A stretch of 28,628 nucleotides of DNA, from positions 1-28,628 of the IMG/VR virus record IMGVR_UViG_3300030419_001488. One strand, written 5' to 3'. Position 1 is the stretch's first letter, and every line of letters begins with the position of its first letter. The translations under genes were made by a program, and so were the position numbers. The DNA comes from a virus. Shown here one piece after another: positions 6,102-13,432 of this stretch. Below the pieces are notes generated by a model. It was not told where the DNA came from and searched no databases. It saw nothing but the letters and a program-made list of their open reading frames with translations.

Positions 6102-8610
6102 ATCAAAGAATCAAATAGAGAAAGCAATGGATGCTGTTGAGAAAGCATTGGACATTGAACCATTGGGTGAAGAAATACAGTTTGAAAAAAGTGTAGAGTT
6201 TGATGGTTTTGAAATACAAGAAGATGGAAGTGCAGAGATGGCTGGTGATCAACCAATTGATCAATCACAAATTCCATTTGATGCAAACTTAGCAGAGTAC
6301 ATTGATGAAAATAATTTAACCAAGTTTGCTTCAGACTTGGTAGGCGATTTCGAAGGTGATAAAGAGTCACGTAAAGATTGGGAAGATACCTATATCAAAG
6401 GGCTCGATATGTTAGGCTTTAAATACGAAGACCGAACACAACCTTTCGAAGGTGCGTCAGGGGTCGTACATCCTTTACTAGCTGAATCTGTTACGCAGTT
6501 TCAAGCCCAAGCTTATAAGGAACTCCTCCCCCCAAGCGGCCCCGTACGTACACAAATAATTGGTGAAGCATCACCAATGGTAGAACAACAAGCAGAACGT
6601 GTAAAAGAATACATGAACTATTACATTTTAAATGTAATGGAAGAGTTTGATCCTGAGATGGACCAACTATTATTTTATTTACCACTATCGGGTTCTGCAT
6701 TTAAAAAAGTTTACTATGATCAAATACTAAAACGTTGTGTTGCAAAGTTTGTATCTAGTGAAGACTGTGTAATTAATTACGCAGCTACAGATTTAGAACA
6801 ATCAGAAAGAATAACACACGTTGTAAAGATGTCATCAAACGAATTAAGAAAATTACAAGTGTCAGGTTTTTACCGTGATGTACCAATTACGTCAGGATCA
6901 GTTAGCACTGCTGATGATGTTGAAGAAAAAATAGATGAATTAGATGGTGCAAATTCTACAGGCGAAAATGATGAACATGTAATTTTAGAAATGCATGTTG
7001 ATGCAGATGTGCCAGATTTTGAAGACACATCCGGTATCAAACTTCCTTACATTGTTACAATAGATCAATACTCTTCTACAATATTATCTATTAGAAGAAA
7101 CTATGAACCAAACGATCCTAATTTTAAAAAGAAACAATACTTTGTACATTTTAAGTTCCTCCCTGGGTTAGGCTTTTATGGATTTGGCTTAATCCACATG
7201 TTAGGTGGGTTGTCAAGAACTGCAACAAGTGTTTTGCGACAATTAATTGATGCAGGTACTCTTGCCAATCTACCAGCAGGTTTTAAAGCACGTGGTATGC
7301 GTATACGTGATCATGATGAACCTTTACAACCAGGTGAGTTTAGAGATGTAGATGTAACTGGACAATCAATAAAAGAATCTTTGTTACCATTACCATATAA
7401 AGAACCATCACAAACTTTATTTGCATTATTAGGTTTTGCTGTTGACGCAGGAAAATCTTTTGCTGCAATAGCAGATATGAAGATGGGTGAAGGTAATGAA
7501 CAGAATCCTGTTGGCACAACATTAGCATTATTAGAACGTGGCACAAAAGTTATGAGTGCAATACAAAAAAGATTACACTTTTCACAAAGAAAAGAATTTA
7601 AGTTGTTAGCAGGTTCTATCAAAATGTTTACACCACCAGAATATCCATACCAAGTTATCGGTGGTAACAGAATGATTAAACAAGCTGACTTTGATGATCG
7701 TGTTGATATTATTCCTGTAAGTGACCCTAATATATTTTCTATGTCACAAAGAGTTATGTTGGCACAACAACAATTACAATTGGCACAATCTAATCCTCAA
7801 ATGCATAACATACGTGAAGCATATAGACGTATGTATCAAGCAATGGGCGTGGATAATATTGATGCAATATTAAAACCAGATCAAAATCAACCACAACCAA
7901 TGAGTCCTGCAATAGAAAATGCTAGAGCTATGAAAAGTAAACCATTAAAAGTATTTGCACAGCAAGACCATCAAGCACATATGAAAGCACATGCTGAGTT
8001 TATGTTTACGAGAATGGTGCAGATTAATCCACCATTGTATTCTATGTTACAATCACACATGTCAGAACATATTGCTGCAATGGCTGGCACACAAGTACAA
8101 CAACAATTTGCTAAACAAGAGCAACAATTACAAATGGCAATGCAACAAAATCAAGCAAATCCACAAGTTATGCAACAATTACAAATGCAAGCACAACAGA
8201 TGGCTATTGAAAAAGCAAACGCTATTGCAAAAATAGAGGCGGATATAACAACTCAACTTGCAAGAGACGAAGAAGAAAGAACTAAACGTGAGCAACAAGA
8301 TCCTCTTGTTAAATTAAAACAACAAGAGATTGATTTACGTGCAGCAGAAGCCATGGCGCGTCAACAAGATATGCAAACTAAAACAACAATGAATGCAGCA
8401 AGACTTGACATGGATCGCGATAAGATAGAAGCTGATACTACCATTAAATTAATGGAAACAGCTGATCGTATAGACCAAAGTGCTGCAAAGAAGGCTTTAG
8501 GTGAGTTAAAAGAAAATGTTTCTTTAACAAAAGAAGCCTTAAAGAATGAAAAAGACGTAACAACAGCGAGGATAAATGGCGGACGAAATAACAAAAGTCA
8601 AGAAGATTAG
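6091..8610 (+). CDS. Portal protein, P22-like
   Basis: Forms the dodecameric ring at one capsid vertex through which DNA is packaged and ejected. At 839 aa it is large, like P22-type portals (roughly 700 aa) with an extra C-terminal extension. An acidic N-terminal tail of about 60 residues precedes the core. Conserved-looking core segments include PFEGASGVVHPLLAE (residues 118-132), KELLPPSGPVRTQI and the long wing and clip regions around residues 150-480. The C-terminal quarter (about 660-800) is extremely Gln/Met-rich and helical, consistent with the long helical barrel of P22-type portals. Starts at ATG 6091 inside the end of the previous gene, with GGTGGA about ten bases upstream. The downstream gene starts within its last 35 bases. 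Two shadow frames in this region are not genes. Confidence 0.9.
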   Translation: MADKSKNQIEKAMDAVEKALDIEPLGEEIQFEKSVEFDGFEIQEDGSAEMAGDQPIDQSQIPFDANLAEYIDENNLTKFASDLVGDFEGDKESRKDWEDTYIKGLDMLGFKYEDRTQPFEGASGVVHPLLAESVTQFQAQAYKELLPPSGPVRTQIIGEASPMVEQQAERVKEYMNYYILNVMEEFDPEMDQLLFYLPLSGSAFKKVYYDQILKRCVAKFVSSEDCVINYAATDLEQSERITHVVKMSSNELRKLQVSGFYRDVPITSGSVSTADDVEEKIDELDGANSTGENDEHVILEMHVDADVPDFEDTSGIKLPYIVTIDQYSSTILSIRRNYEPNDPNFKKKQYFVHFKFLPGLGFYGFGLIHMLGGLSRTATSVLRQLIDAGTLANLPAGFKARGMRIRDHDEPLQPGEFRDVDVTGQSIKESLLPLPYKEPSQTLFALLGFAVDAGKSFAAIADMKMGEGNEQNPVGTTLALLERGTKVMSAIQKRLHFSQRKEFKLLAGSIKMFTPPEYPYQVIGGNRMIKQADFDDRVDIIPVSDPNIFSMSQRVMLAQQQLQLAQSNPQMHNIREAYRRMYQAMGVDNIDAILKPDQNQPQPMSPAIENARAMKSKPLKVFAQQDHQAHMKAHAEFMFTRMVQINPPLYSMLQSHMSEHIAAMAGTQVQQQFAKQEQQLQMAMQQNQANPQVMQQLQMQAQQMAIEKANAIAKIEADITTQLARDEEERTKREQQDPLVKLKQQEIDLRAAEAMARQQDMQTKTTMNAARLDMDRDKIEADTTIKLMETADRIDQSAAKKALGELKENVSLTKEALKNEKDVTTARINGGRNNKSQED

Positions 8611-8830
8611 TGATGCAATGCAAGAGATTGATGCTCTTGCAAAAACATTAACAGGTAAATCAGAGGACAAATTATTGGTTTGTGCAGCTTTATTGGCTGT
8701 AACAAGGCAAAATTATGTTGAAGCTTTAGGTGAGGAACACACTTCCTTTATCTTTCAATCTGTTGTAGAGTCCTTCGATTATTTAAACGGTTATGGCGAA
8801 GATAGAGATCTTCCTATAACTATACATTAG
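8576..8830 (+). CDS. Small acidic helical protein, 84 aa
   Basis: Starts at ATG 8576 with GCGAGG upstream and overlaps the last 35 bases of the portal gene. The protein is predicted all-helical, acidic and soluble (MADEITKVKKISDAMQEID, then a hydrophobic helix KLLVCAALLAVTRQNYVEAL). No known motif. Small proteins directly after the portal are common in marine phage head modules, but I cannot assign a role. It is followed by a strong ribosome site for the next small gene. Confidence 0.75.
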   Translation: MADEITKVKKISDAMQEIDALAKTLTGKSEDKLLVCAALLAVTRQNYVEALGEEHTSFIFQSVVESFDYLNGYGEDRDLPITIH

Positions 8831-8839
8831 GAGGTAACT

Positions 8840-8968
8840 ATGAAGTTATTGAAAGACCTATGGGCACACTTAAAAGAGTGGAGCGACTGGAGTATGAAAG
8901 ACTGGATTAAAGCCGGTATTGTTGCTGTGGTTGTTATTGTTGTCCTACAGTCAATGATGGGTGCTTAA
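8840..8968 (+). CDS. 42-aa single-pass membrane peptide
   Basis: ATG at 8840 follows AGGAGGTAACT, one of the best Shine-Dalgarno sequences in the region, and the stop overlaps the next ATG by one base. The peptide has a Trp-rich amphipathic N-terminal half (W8, W14, W17, W22 with alternating charges), then one hydrophobic helix, AGIVAVVVIVVLQSMMGA (residues 25-42). That architecture fits a small holin, antiholin or other inner-membrane peptide. A second membrane protein gene (10525-10920) looks more like a main holin, so a partner or regulator role is possible. Function inferred from shape only. Confidence 0.7.
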   Translation: MKLLKDLWAHLKEWSDWSMKDWIKAGIVAVVVIVVLQSMMGA

Positions 8969-9612
8969 TGGCCGAAATTGACAGAAGATCAAGAGCTATT
9001 TTAAATAGTTTAAAAGCTGCACGTGATGAGCGTGCAGCTAAAGCTCAAGAAGAACGTCAGTTCATGACGAGCTTTAATCCGAATACAGCGGATAGAAAAG
9101 ATTTTACAAGATTTAGAACAAATTTAAAAAAACAAGCGTTGGATGCTATTGGTTCAACACAAGGTGGCATACTATCATCATCACAAGGTAGAGCTTTAGA
9201 TAAGTTATATCACGAACCGTATAGAAAAATGATGGGTATGTACATGCGTACTAATCCAAAAGATTACGCAGAAAACTTTCCTATATCATTTGGTATTCAA
9301 AGAGCAATACCATTTGCGGCAGAAAAAGCAGTAGGAGCTTTGACAGGCATACCGTTCCTTGGAAACATGTTGCCAAAAAGAACAAACGAATTATTAGGTG
9401 ATCTAAGTTATTTAGATTACAGACCAACTAGATTAATGAATTATCCAGAGGGATTTGCATTTGATGATGGTAATGAAGCGTTGTTAGGGCTTATAGAATC
9501 TATTGATCCTTACGAAGCAAACTACAGACAATTCTTCCCAATGCAAGTACCAGATTACTTCTATCAGTTCATGGATAATGAAATGTTACCATACATATTA
9601 GGTATGAGATAG
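8968..9612 (+). CDS. Unknown virion-region protein, 214 aa
   Basis: ATG at 8968 overlaps the stop of the membrane peptide gene (TAATG), so translation is coupled. The N-terminal 50 residues are highly charged and helical (RRSRAILNSLKAARDERAAKAQ). The middle holds a hydrophobic, small-residue segment (FAAEKAVGALTGIPFLGNML, about residues 115-134) that could be a weak membrane-active helix. The C-terminal part is Tyr/Phe-rich. No recognised domain. The stop TAG shares its last base with the GTG of the next gene. A virion or ejection-associated role is possible but unsupported beyond position. Confidence 0.78.
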   Translation: MAEIDRRSRAILNSLKAARDERAAKAQEERQFMTSFNPNTADRKDFTRFRTNLKKQALDAIGSTQGGILSSSQGRALDKLYHEPYRKMMGMYMRTNPKDYAENFPISFGIQRAIPFAAEKAVGALTGIPFLGNMLPKRTNELLGDLSYLDYRPTRLMNYPEGFAFDDGNEALLGLIESIDPYEANYRQFFPMQVPDYFYQFMDNEMLPYILGMR

Positions 9613-10523
9613 TGAGCAATAGAGAAGATTATATTGCAAGTTTGTATGGTGGATCCTCATCTGGGTCATCAACAGGCACAACTGGTGGTTTTGCAGGAAG
9701 TGGTATAACCACAACACCAATTGGTGGAGGATCAGGCACATATGGTAGCAATGTAAATACGACTTCTGGTGTAGGTACAAATGTAAGTGGTATTGCAGAT
9801 AAAGAAGAATATAAATATATTAAAGATCCTAAACTAGATGAAGACGCGGGTGTATATGAAGCAAATCAAGATTTATTTGATTATTTAGCTTTTAGAGATG
9901 ATGACAAACAACCGTTTACATCACCACAAGACACGTACGGAACAGGTTCAGGTTTAGATTTTGTAACCGTTGATGCAGGCACTGTAGAAGATTTAGGTTT
10001 TTTTGATGAAAGAATAGGAGATAAAAAAAATCCACTTTTTTTATCTGATGAACTTTTAAAATTTTATGGAATAGATCCTAATGCTTTTGGCATAGGATCA
10101 GGAAGTTTAAGTATTCCAAAAGAATTATATCAAATGATAGCTGAGGGTAGTATTGTTACTCCTATGGAGGCCATGCAATCAGGAGAATCTGGTATAGGAA
10201 CTTTTTCAGATCTTGAAGCTGGTGTTCACCCTTTGTTGGGCAGCATAAATAAATATTATGGAATTATGAGTGGTAGTGCTTTTCCACAACCTGCAACAGG
10301 AGGAGGTGGTGGAGGAAGAGTTAATGTTGGTGGTGGCGGAGATTACGCAGCTGGTATAGCTGCAGGATTAGGTCGACGTCCAAAACAATTAGGTGATGAA
10401 GAAAGTATACCAAGAGGTTTACGTTTACTTGATTATATGGTAAACCTACACAGAAATAATCCATATACAAAAATGGCCCTGCGTAAAAAAAGCGGTGGCA
10501 TAGTGAGTTTAGTAGGAGGTTAA
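9612..10523 (+). CDS. Gly/Ser/Thr-rich protein ending in a Gly-Gly-Ile motif, 303 aa
   Basis: Begins with GTG at 9612, sharing one base with the preceding stop. The N-terminal 60 residues are low-complexity Gly/Ser/Thr (SSSGSSTGTTGG), followed by an acidic middle (residues 65-170) and a second glycine-rich linker (TGGGGGGRVNVGGGG, about 228-242). The basic C-terminus is ALRKKSGGIVSLVGG. This GGIVSL ending matches the GGIASL ending of the protein stopping at 4404 and the GGIVNG of the one stopping at 6101. No enzymatic motif. The final Gly-Gly codons (GGAGG) also form the ribosome site of the next gene. Likely virion-associated; exact role unknown. Confidence 0.78.
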   Translation: MSNREDYIASLYGGSSSGSSTGTTGGFAGSGITTTPIGGGSGTYGSNVNTTSGVGTNVSGIADKEEYKYIKDPKLDEDAGVYEANQDLFDYLAFRDDDKQPFTSPQDTYGTGSGLDFVTVDAGTVEDLGFFDERIGDKKNPLFLSDELLKFYGIDPNAFGIGSGSLSIPKELYQMIAEGSIVTPMEAMQSGESGIGTFSDLEAGVHPLLGSINKYYGIMSGSAFPQPATGGGGGGRVNVGGGGDYAAGIAAGLGRRPKQLGDEESIPRGLRLLDYMVNLHRNNPYTKMALRKKSGGIVSLVGG

Positions 10524-10524
10524 T

Positions 10525-10920
10525 ATGGTATGGCAACTATTGGCCAAGCCTTTATTAGGCGTGGTCGCAGACGGAGTGCAAGGCTTCGTTAAAACAAAAC
10601 AAGCGAAGGCTGAACTAAAGTTAACAGAAGTTAAAGCAGCAACTAAGTTAAAACAGGACCAGATCGCTGGAAAAGTGGCATGGGAAGCATCAGCTGTGGA
10701 TCAAATGAAAGGATCGTGGAAAGACGAACTAATTTTAATTTGTCTTTTGGCTCCAGCCGTAGCCGTATTCTGGCCTGGCATGACACCACATATTGAAGCA
10801 GGATTTATTGCCTTGCAACAACTGCCGGATTATTATAAACATTTATTATATATTGCATGCTCAGCGAGCTTTGGCATAAAGGGTGCTAAAGGTGCAATGG
10901 GTTTAATTAAGAAAAAGTAG
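10525..10920 (+). CDS. Candidate holin, 131 aa
   Basis: The N-terminus has a short hydrophobic helix (WQLLAKPLLGVVADGV, residues 3-18). A Lys/Ala-rich coiled region (23-60) follows, then two hydrophobic segments (LILICLLAPAVAVFW, about 69-83; HLLYIACSASFGIKGA, about 106-121) and a basic tail (KGAMGLIKKK). The motif 'SWKDEL...PAVAVFWPG...YYKHLLYIACSASFG' resembles small holin-like proteins seen in marine phages and the three-helix holin type linked to gene transfer agents. It would accumulate in the inner membrane and time lysis. No endolysin gene is seen beside it, which weakens the call. Ribosome site GGAGG lies at 10516-10520, inside the previous gene. Confidence 0.6.
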   Translation: MVWQLLAKPLLGVVADGVQGFVKTKQAKAELKLTEVKAATKLKQDQIAGKVAWEASAVDQMKGSWKDELILICLLAPAVAVFWPGMTPHIEAGFIALQQLPDYYKHLLYIACSASFGIKGAKGAMGLIKKK

Positions 10921-10928
10921 GAGATACT

Positions 10929-11267
10929 ATGAAAAAAGTAGATAAAAAGAAAAACCCTGGATTAGCAAAACTACCAACTAAAGTTAGAAACAAAATGGGT
11001 TATATGAAAAAAGGTGGTAAAGTTGCATCTAAAATGGGCGGCGGAATGATGAAAAAAGATCCAATGGCTATGGGATACAAAGATGGTGGTTCAAAAAAAG
11101 ATACACACGTAACTAAAGATGGACGTACTGTTAAAAAAGGTTTGTATTATTACATGAACCGCGCTAAAAAAAGAGGTACTAGTAAACCTGGCAAAGGCAC
11201 TGTTACAGATAAAGCATTAAAACAATCTGCTAAAACAGCTAAAAAACCAGCTAAAAAAAGTGGCTAA
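10929..11267 (+). CDS. Very basic Lys/Gly-rich protein, 112 aa (first of four)
   Basis: ATG at 10929 follows TAGGAGATACT. The protein is dominated by Lys, Gly, Ala, Met and Thr, with repeated MKKGGK and KMGGGMMKK elements (residues 26-45) and an AKKPAKK tail typical of H1-like or protamine-like sequences. One more ordered segment, DGRTVKKGLYYYMNRAKKRG (about residues 65-84), could be a folded core. Such a composition suggests nucleic-acid binding, for example neutralising packaged DNA. That is inference; I recognise similar basic proteins in marine phage head modules but know no demonstrated function. Its last 8 bases overlap the next gene. Confidence 0.75.
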   Translation: MKKVDKKKNPGLAKLPTKVRNKMGYMKKGGKVASKMGGGMMKKDPMAMGYKDGGSKKDTHVTKDGRTVKKGLYYYMNRAKKRGTSKPGKGTVTDKALKQSAKTAKKPAKKSG

Positions 11268-11394
11268 GAAAAAATCATTATCACAAAAAAGAAAAGCTAA
11301 GTCAGATAAAAATCCAAAAGGCATAGCAAAAGGATGTGGTATGGTTTTAGAAGGTAAACGTAAAAAAACAAAGTATGCGTAAAACAGCTAAAAA
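11231..11394 (+). repeat. 15-nt direct repeat in the Lys-rich gene cluster
   Basis: TAAAACAGCTAAAAA occurs at 11231-11245, near the end of the first basic gene, and at 11380-11394, at the start of the third. A shortened form, CTAAAACAGCAGC, occurs at 11491-11503. The copies sit in different reading contexts near gene junctions and hint at local duplication. Low complexity (A-rich) makes chance similarity possible. Confidence 0.5.
11260..11382 (+). CDS. 40-aa basic protein with a GCG...RRKKTK-type tail
   Basis: Starts with GTG at 11260, eight bases before the stop of the previous gene (GTGGCTAA). The product is VAKKKSLSQKRKAKSDKNPK followed by GIAKGCGMVLEGKRKKTKYA. The C-terminal pattern 'IAKGCG.V...KRKKTKY' resembles a short conserved phage peptide family that I recall from other marine phages, usually with RRKKT. 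The single Cys and strong positive charge are notable. Overlap geometry and composition support a real gene despite its size and rare start codon. Function unknown; nucleic-acid binding is the simplest guess. Confidence 0.65.
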   Translation: MAKKKSLSQKRKAKSDKNPKGIAKGCGMVLEGKRKKTKYA

Positions 11395-11494
11395 GAAAAT
11401 AAAAAAAGTAATTAAAGGTTTAAAAAAAGCCTCTAAATCTCATGCTGGACAAGCAAAATCTTTAACAGCTGTTATTAAAAAGAAAAATGGCTAA
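11375..11494 (+). CDS. 39-aa Lys-rich peptide
   Basis: Starts at ATG 11375, eight bases before the previous stop (ATGCGTAA). The product is MRKTAKKKIKKVIKGLKKAS followed by KSHAGQAKSLTAVIKKKNG: nearly half Lys, and a cationic amphipathic helix by composition. It also ends in an 8-nt overlap with the next gene. Its start (RKTAKK) echoes the AKTAKKPAKK tail of the first gene of the cluster, so a local duplication is possible. Support is positional and compositional; the function could be DNA condensation or membrane activity, and neither is shown. Confidence 0.55.
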   Translation: MRKTAKKKIKKVIKGLKKASKSHAGQAKSLTAVIKKKNG

Positions 11495-11768
11495 AACAGC
11501 AGCATGGCAACGTAAGGAGGGCAAAAATCCTTCAGGCGGTTTAAACAAAAAAGGTGTTGCATCTTACCGTGCAGCTAATCCTGGATCAAAATTAAAAACT
11601 GCTGTTACAACAAAACCATCTAAATTAAAAAAAGGTTCTAAAGCAGCAAAAAGACGTAAGTCATTTTGTGCAAGAATGGAAGGCATGAAGAAAAGAAGAA
11701 CCAGTGCAAAGACAGCTAGAGATCCTAACTCTAGAATAAATAAATCTTTGCGTAAATGGAATTGTTAG
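11487..11768 (+). CDS. Basic conserved phage protein (SFCARM...SLRKWNC), 93 aa
   Basis: Starts at ATG 11487, again eight bases before the previous stop (ATGGCTAA). The sequence has the recognisable layout of a conserved phage family: AWQRKEGKNPSGGLN near the start, YRAANPGSKLKTAV in the middle, RRKSFCARMEGM (about residues 56-67), and the C-terminal SRINKSLRKWNC. I recall this family as a domain of unknown function (possibly DUF6321) found in marine and cyanophage genomes. The protein is strongly basic, with two Cys (about residues 60 and 93). It is likely a virion or DNA-binding protein. A short 15-base gap separates it from the next gene. Confidence 0.8.
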   Translation: MAKTAAWQRKEGKNPSGGLNKKGVASYRAANPGSKLKTAVTTKPSKLKKGSKAAKRRKSFCARMEGMKKRRTSAKTARDPNSRINKSLRKWNC

Positions 11769-11783
11769 TATATAGACCAATTA

Positions 11784-11996
11784 ATGAGAGATGAAACAGC
11801 GATTTATGTAATCTTGAAAAAGATTAGAGTTCGCAAAGAAGAGTTGAAAGAAATCATAGCAGCTGGATTACCTGGTTGGGATGAGTACAATAGAACCGTA
11901 GGCGAGTATAAGGCCTATGCAATAATGGAACAGGAGATTCAAGACCTGCAGAAAGATGAGGACAACGATGACAGACAAGGAACTGCCAAAGCGTAG
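11784..11996 (+). CDS. Small charged helical protein, 70 aa
   Basis: Starts at ATG 11784 with no clear ribosome site, so translation may depend on reinitiation from the upstream stop 15 bases away. The protein is a Lys/Glu-rich helix pair (ILKKIRVRKEELKEIIAAG, then YNRTVGEYKAYAIMEQEIQDLQKDED) with a Gly-Leu-Pro-Gly turn (residues 28-31). A short coiled coil is likely. It overlaps the start of the co-chaperonin gene by 29 bases. No family recognised with certainty. Confidence 0.7.
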   Translation: MRDETAIYVILKKIRVRKEELKEIIAAGLPGWDEYNRTVGEYKAYAIMEQEIQDLQKDEDNDDRQGTAKA

Positions 11997-12471
11997 ATTT
12001 GCGCTAGAAGAAAAAGATTTAGCTGTTGAGGCTGATGAAAACAATAAAGTAGCTGAAGAAAAAGAAAATAAATTTCTTAAAAAAATTCAAGAAGATGCTA
12101 CTTCTAACATAGAACATTTACCAGACGAAAAAATTTTAGATAGATTACCTGATCCAACAGGTTGGCGTATGCTAGTATTACCTTACAAAGGACAAGGTAA
12201 AACTAAAGGTGGTGTAATATTAACAGATGAAACGATGCAAGAACGTGGGTATACCACGGTAACAGGATTGGTTCTTAAGATGGGAACAGAATGTTATGAT
12301 AATAAAGAAAGGTTTCCAAATGGACCTTGGTGCAAGAAAGGCGATTGGATTATATTTGGTCGTTATGCTGGATCTAGGTTTGGGATAGAAGGTGGTGAAG
12401 TGAGAATACTTAACGATGACGAGATAATTGCTGTGGTAAAAGACCCAGAGGATATCTTGCAATTTAGATAA
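11968..12471 (+). CDS. GroES-like co-chaperonin
   Basis: The predicted protein is a phage counterpart of GroES (compare T4 gp31), which caps host GroEL and can enlarge or retune the folding cage for capsid protein. Residues 1-58 are a charged extension absent from bacterial GroES. Residues about 62-158 form the Cpn10 barrel. A mobile loop near 77-97 holds GGVILTD, matching GroES GGIVLTG, whose Ile-Val-Leu tripeptide contacts GroEL. The later strand GDWIIFGRYAG matches the GroES 'G-D-x-V-I/L-F' segment. An upstream in-frame ATG at 11956 exists, but GAGG at 11958-11961 is correctly spaced for ATG 11968. No GroEL gene is present in the window. It sits just upstream of scaffold and capsid genes, fitting a role in capsid folding. 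Confidence 0.85.
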   Translation: MTDKELPKRRFALEEKDLAVEADENNKVAEEKENKFLKKIQEDATSNIEHLPDEKILDRLPDPTGWRMLVLPYKGQGKTKGGVILTDETMQERGYTTVTGLVLKMGTECYDNKERFPNGPWCKKGDWIIFGRYAGSRFGIEGGEVRILNDDEIIAVVKDPEDILQFR

Positions 12472-12483
12472 ACAGGAGGATAA

Positions 12484-13428
12484 ATGCCTGCAGACGCACA
12501 ACCAAAAGTAGAATCACAAACTGAAGCTGATGCCAAGATCGTTGATTTACCATCAGATGGTCCATCAGTTGATGTAGAACTACCGAAGGAAAAAGAAAAT
12601 GCAGTAGAAACTCAACCGCAAGAAGAAGTTGCAGTTGAGGAAAGTGCATCTCAAGGAGAGATGGATGACTACGGCAAAAAAGTTCAATCCAGGATTGACA
12701 AACTAACTAAAAAACTAAGAGAGTCTGAACGAAGAGAACAAGCTGCAATAGAATTTGCTCAAGGATTACAACATGAGCAAACTAAACTGCAACAAAAAAC
12801 ACGTCAGTTAGATACTGGGTATGTAAATGAATTTGCATCACGTGTTGAAGCTCAAACAGCAGAAGCTAAAAAACAGCTAAAAGATGCTATGGATACGGGT
12901 GATATAGATGCACAAGTAGAAGCACAGCAAAAAATAGCACGTTTAGCAGTAGACGCTGATAGAGCAAAGAAAAGCTTGGATCAACGTGAAAGATTAAAAA
13001 AAGAAATGGAAGCACGTGGAGTTAATCCCAATCAACCCCAAATGCCTACACAACAAGCTCAACCACAGACTCCACAACCAGTAGCTCCGCCTGACCCTAA
13101 AGCAGAAAATTGGGCAGAAAAGAATGAATGGTTTGGAACTGATGAACCTATGACACTCACGTCTTTCTCAATTCACCGTAAATTAGTTGAAGAAGGATTT
13201 GACACAAAGTCAGATGAGTATTATAGTGAGATTGACAAAAGAATGAGGGAAACTTTTCCTCATAAATTTGAACAAGTTTCTACGCCAACGCAAACTGTAG
13301 CTTCTGCAAGCAGAAGTACTCAGCCAGCCAAGCGCCAAGGTACTGTGAGACTCACACCATCACAAGTAGCCATAGCCAAAAAACTAGGTGTGCCACTAAG
13401 CGAATATGCGAAGTACGTGAAGGAGTAG
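12484..13428 (+). CDS. Probable capsid scaffolding protein
   Basis: Scaffolds line the inside of the procapsid and leave before or during packaging. This 314-aa protein has an acidic, disordered N-terminus (residues 1-58). A long Glu/Gln/Lys-rich coiled coil follows (about 62-180, with KLTKKLRESERREQAAIEFA), then a Pro/Gln hinge (184-205) and a C-terminal domain with WAEKNEWFG and the helix PSQVAIAKKLGVPLSEYAKY (about 292-311). That final helix pattern is typical of phage scaffolds preceding capsid genes. It follows a strong AGGAGG site at 12475 and lies two genes before the decoration/capsid pair. A prohead protease is not fused to it. Confidence 0.82.
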   Translation: MPADAQPKVESQTEADAKIVDLPSDGPSVDVELPKEKENAVETQPQEEVAVEESASQGEMDDYGKKVQSRIDKLTKKLRESERREQAAIEFAQGLQHEQTKLQQKTRQLDTGYVNEFASRVEAQTAEAKKQLKDAMDTGDIDAQVEAQQKIARLAVDADRAKKSLDQRERLKKEMEARGVNPNQPQMPTQQAQPQTPQPVAPPDPKAENWAEKNEWFGTDEPMTLTSFSIHRKLVEEGFDTKSDEYYSEIDKRMRETFPHKFEQVSTPTQTVASASRSTQPAKRQGTVRLTPSQVAIAKKLGVPLSEYAKYVKE

Positions 13429-13432
13429 GCAT

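Noticed and set aside
5888-6370. Minus-strand frame of 160 aa across the polyvalent-module/portal junction
   Set aside because: His/Leu/Phe-rich composition typical of antisense readings; both sense genes are strongly supported.
7991-8236. Plus-strand frame of 81 aa inside the portal gene
   Set aside because: An alternate reading of CAA-rich codons in the Gln-rich portal tail; product Asn/Lys/Cys-rich with no signature.
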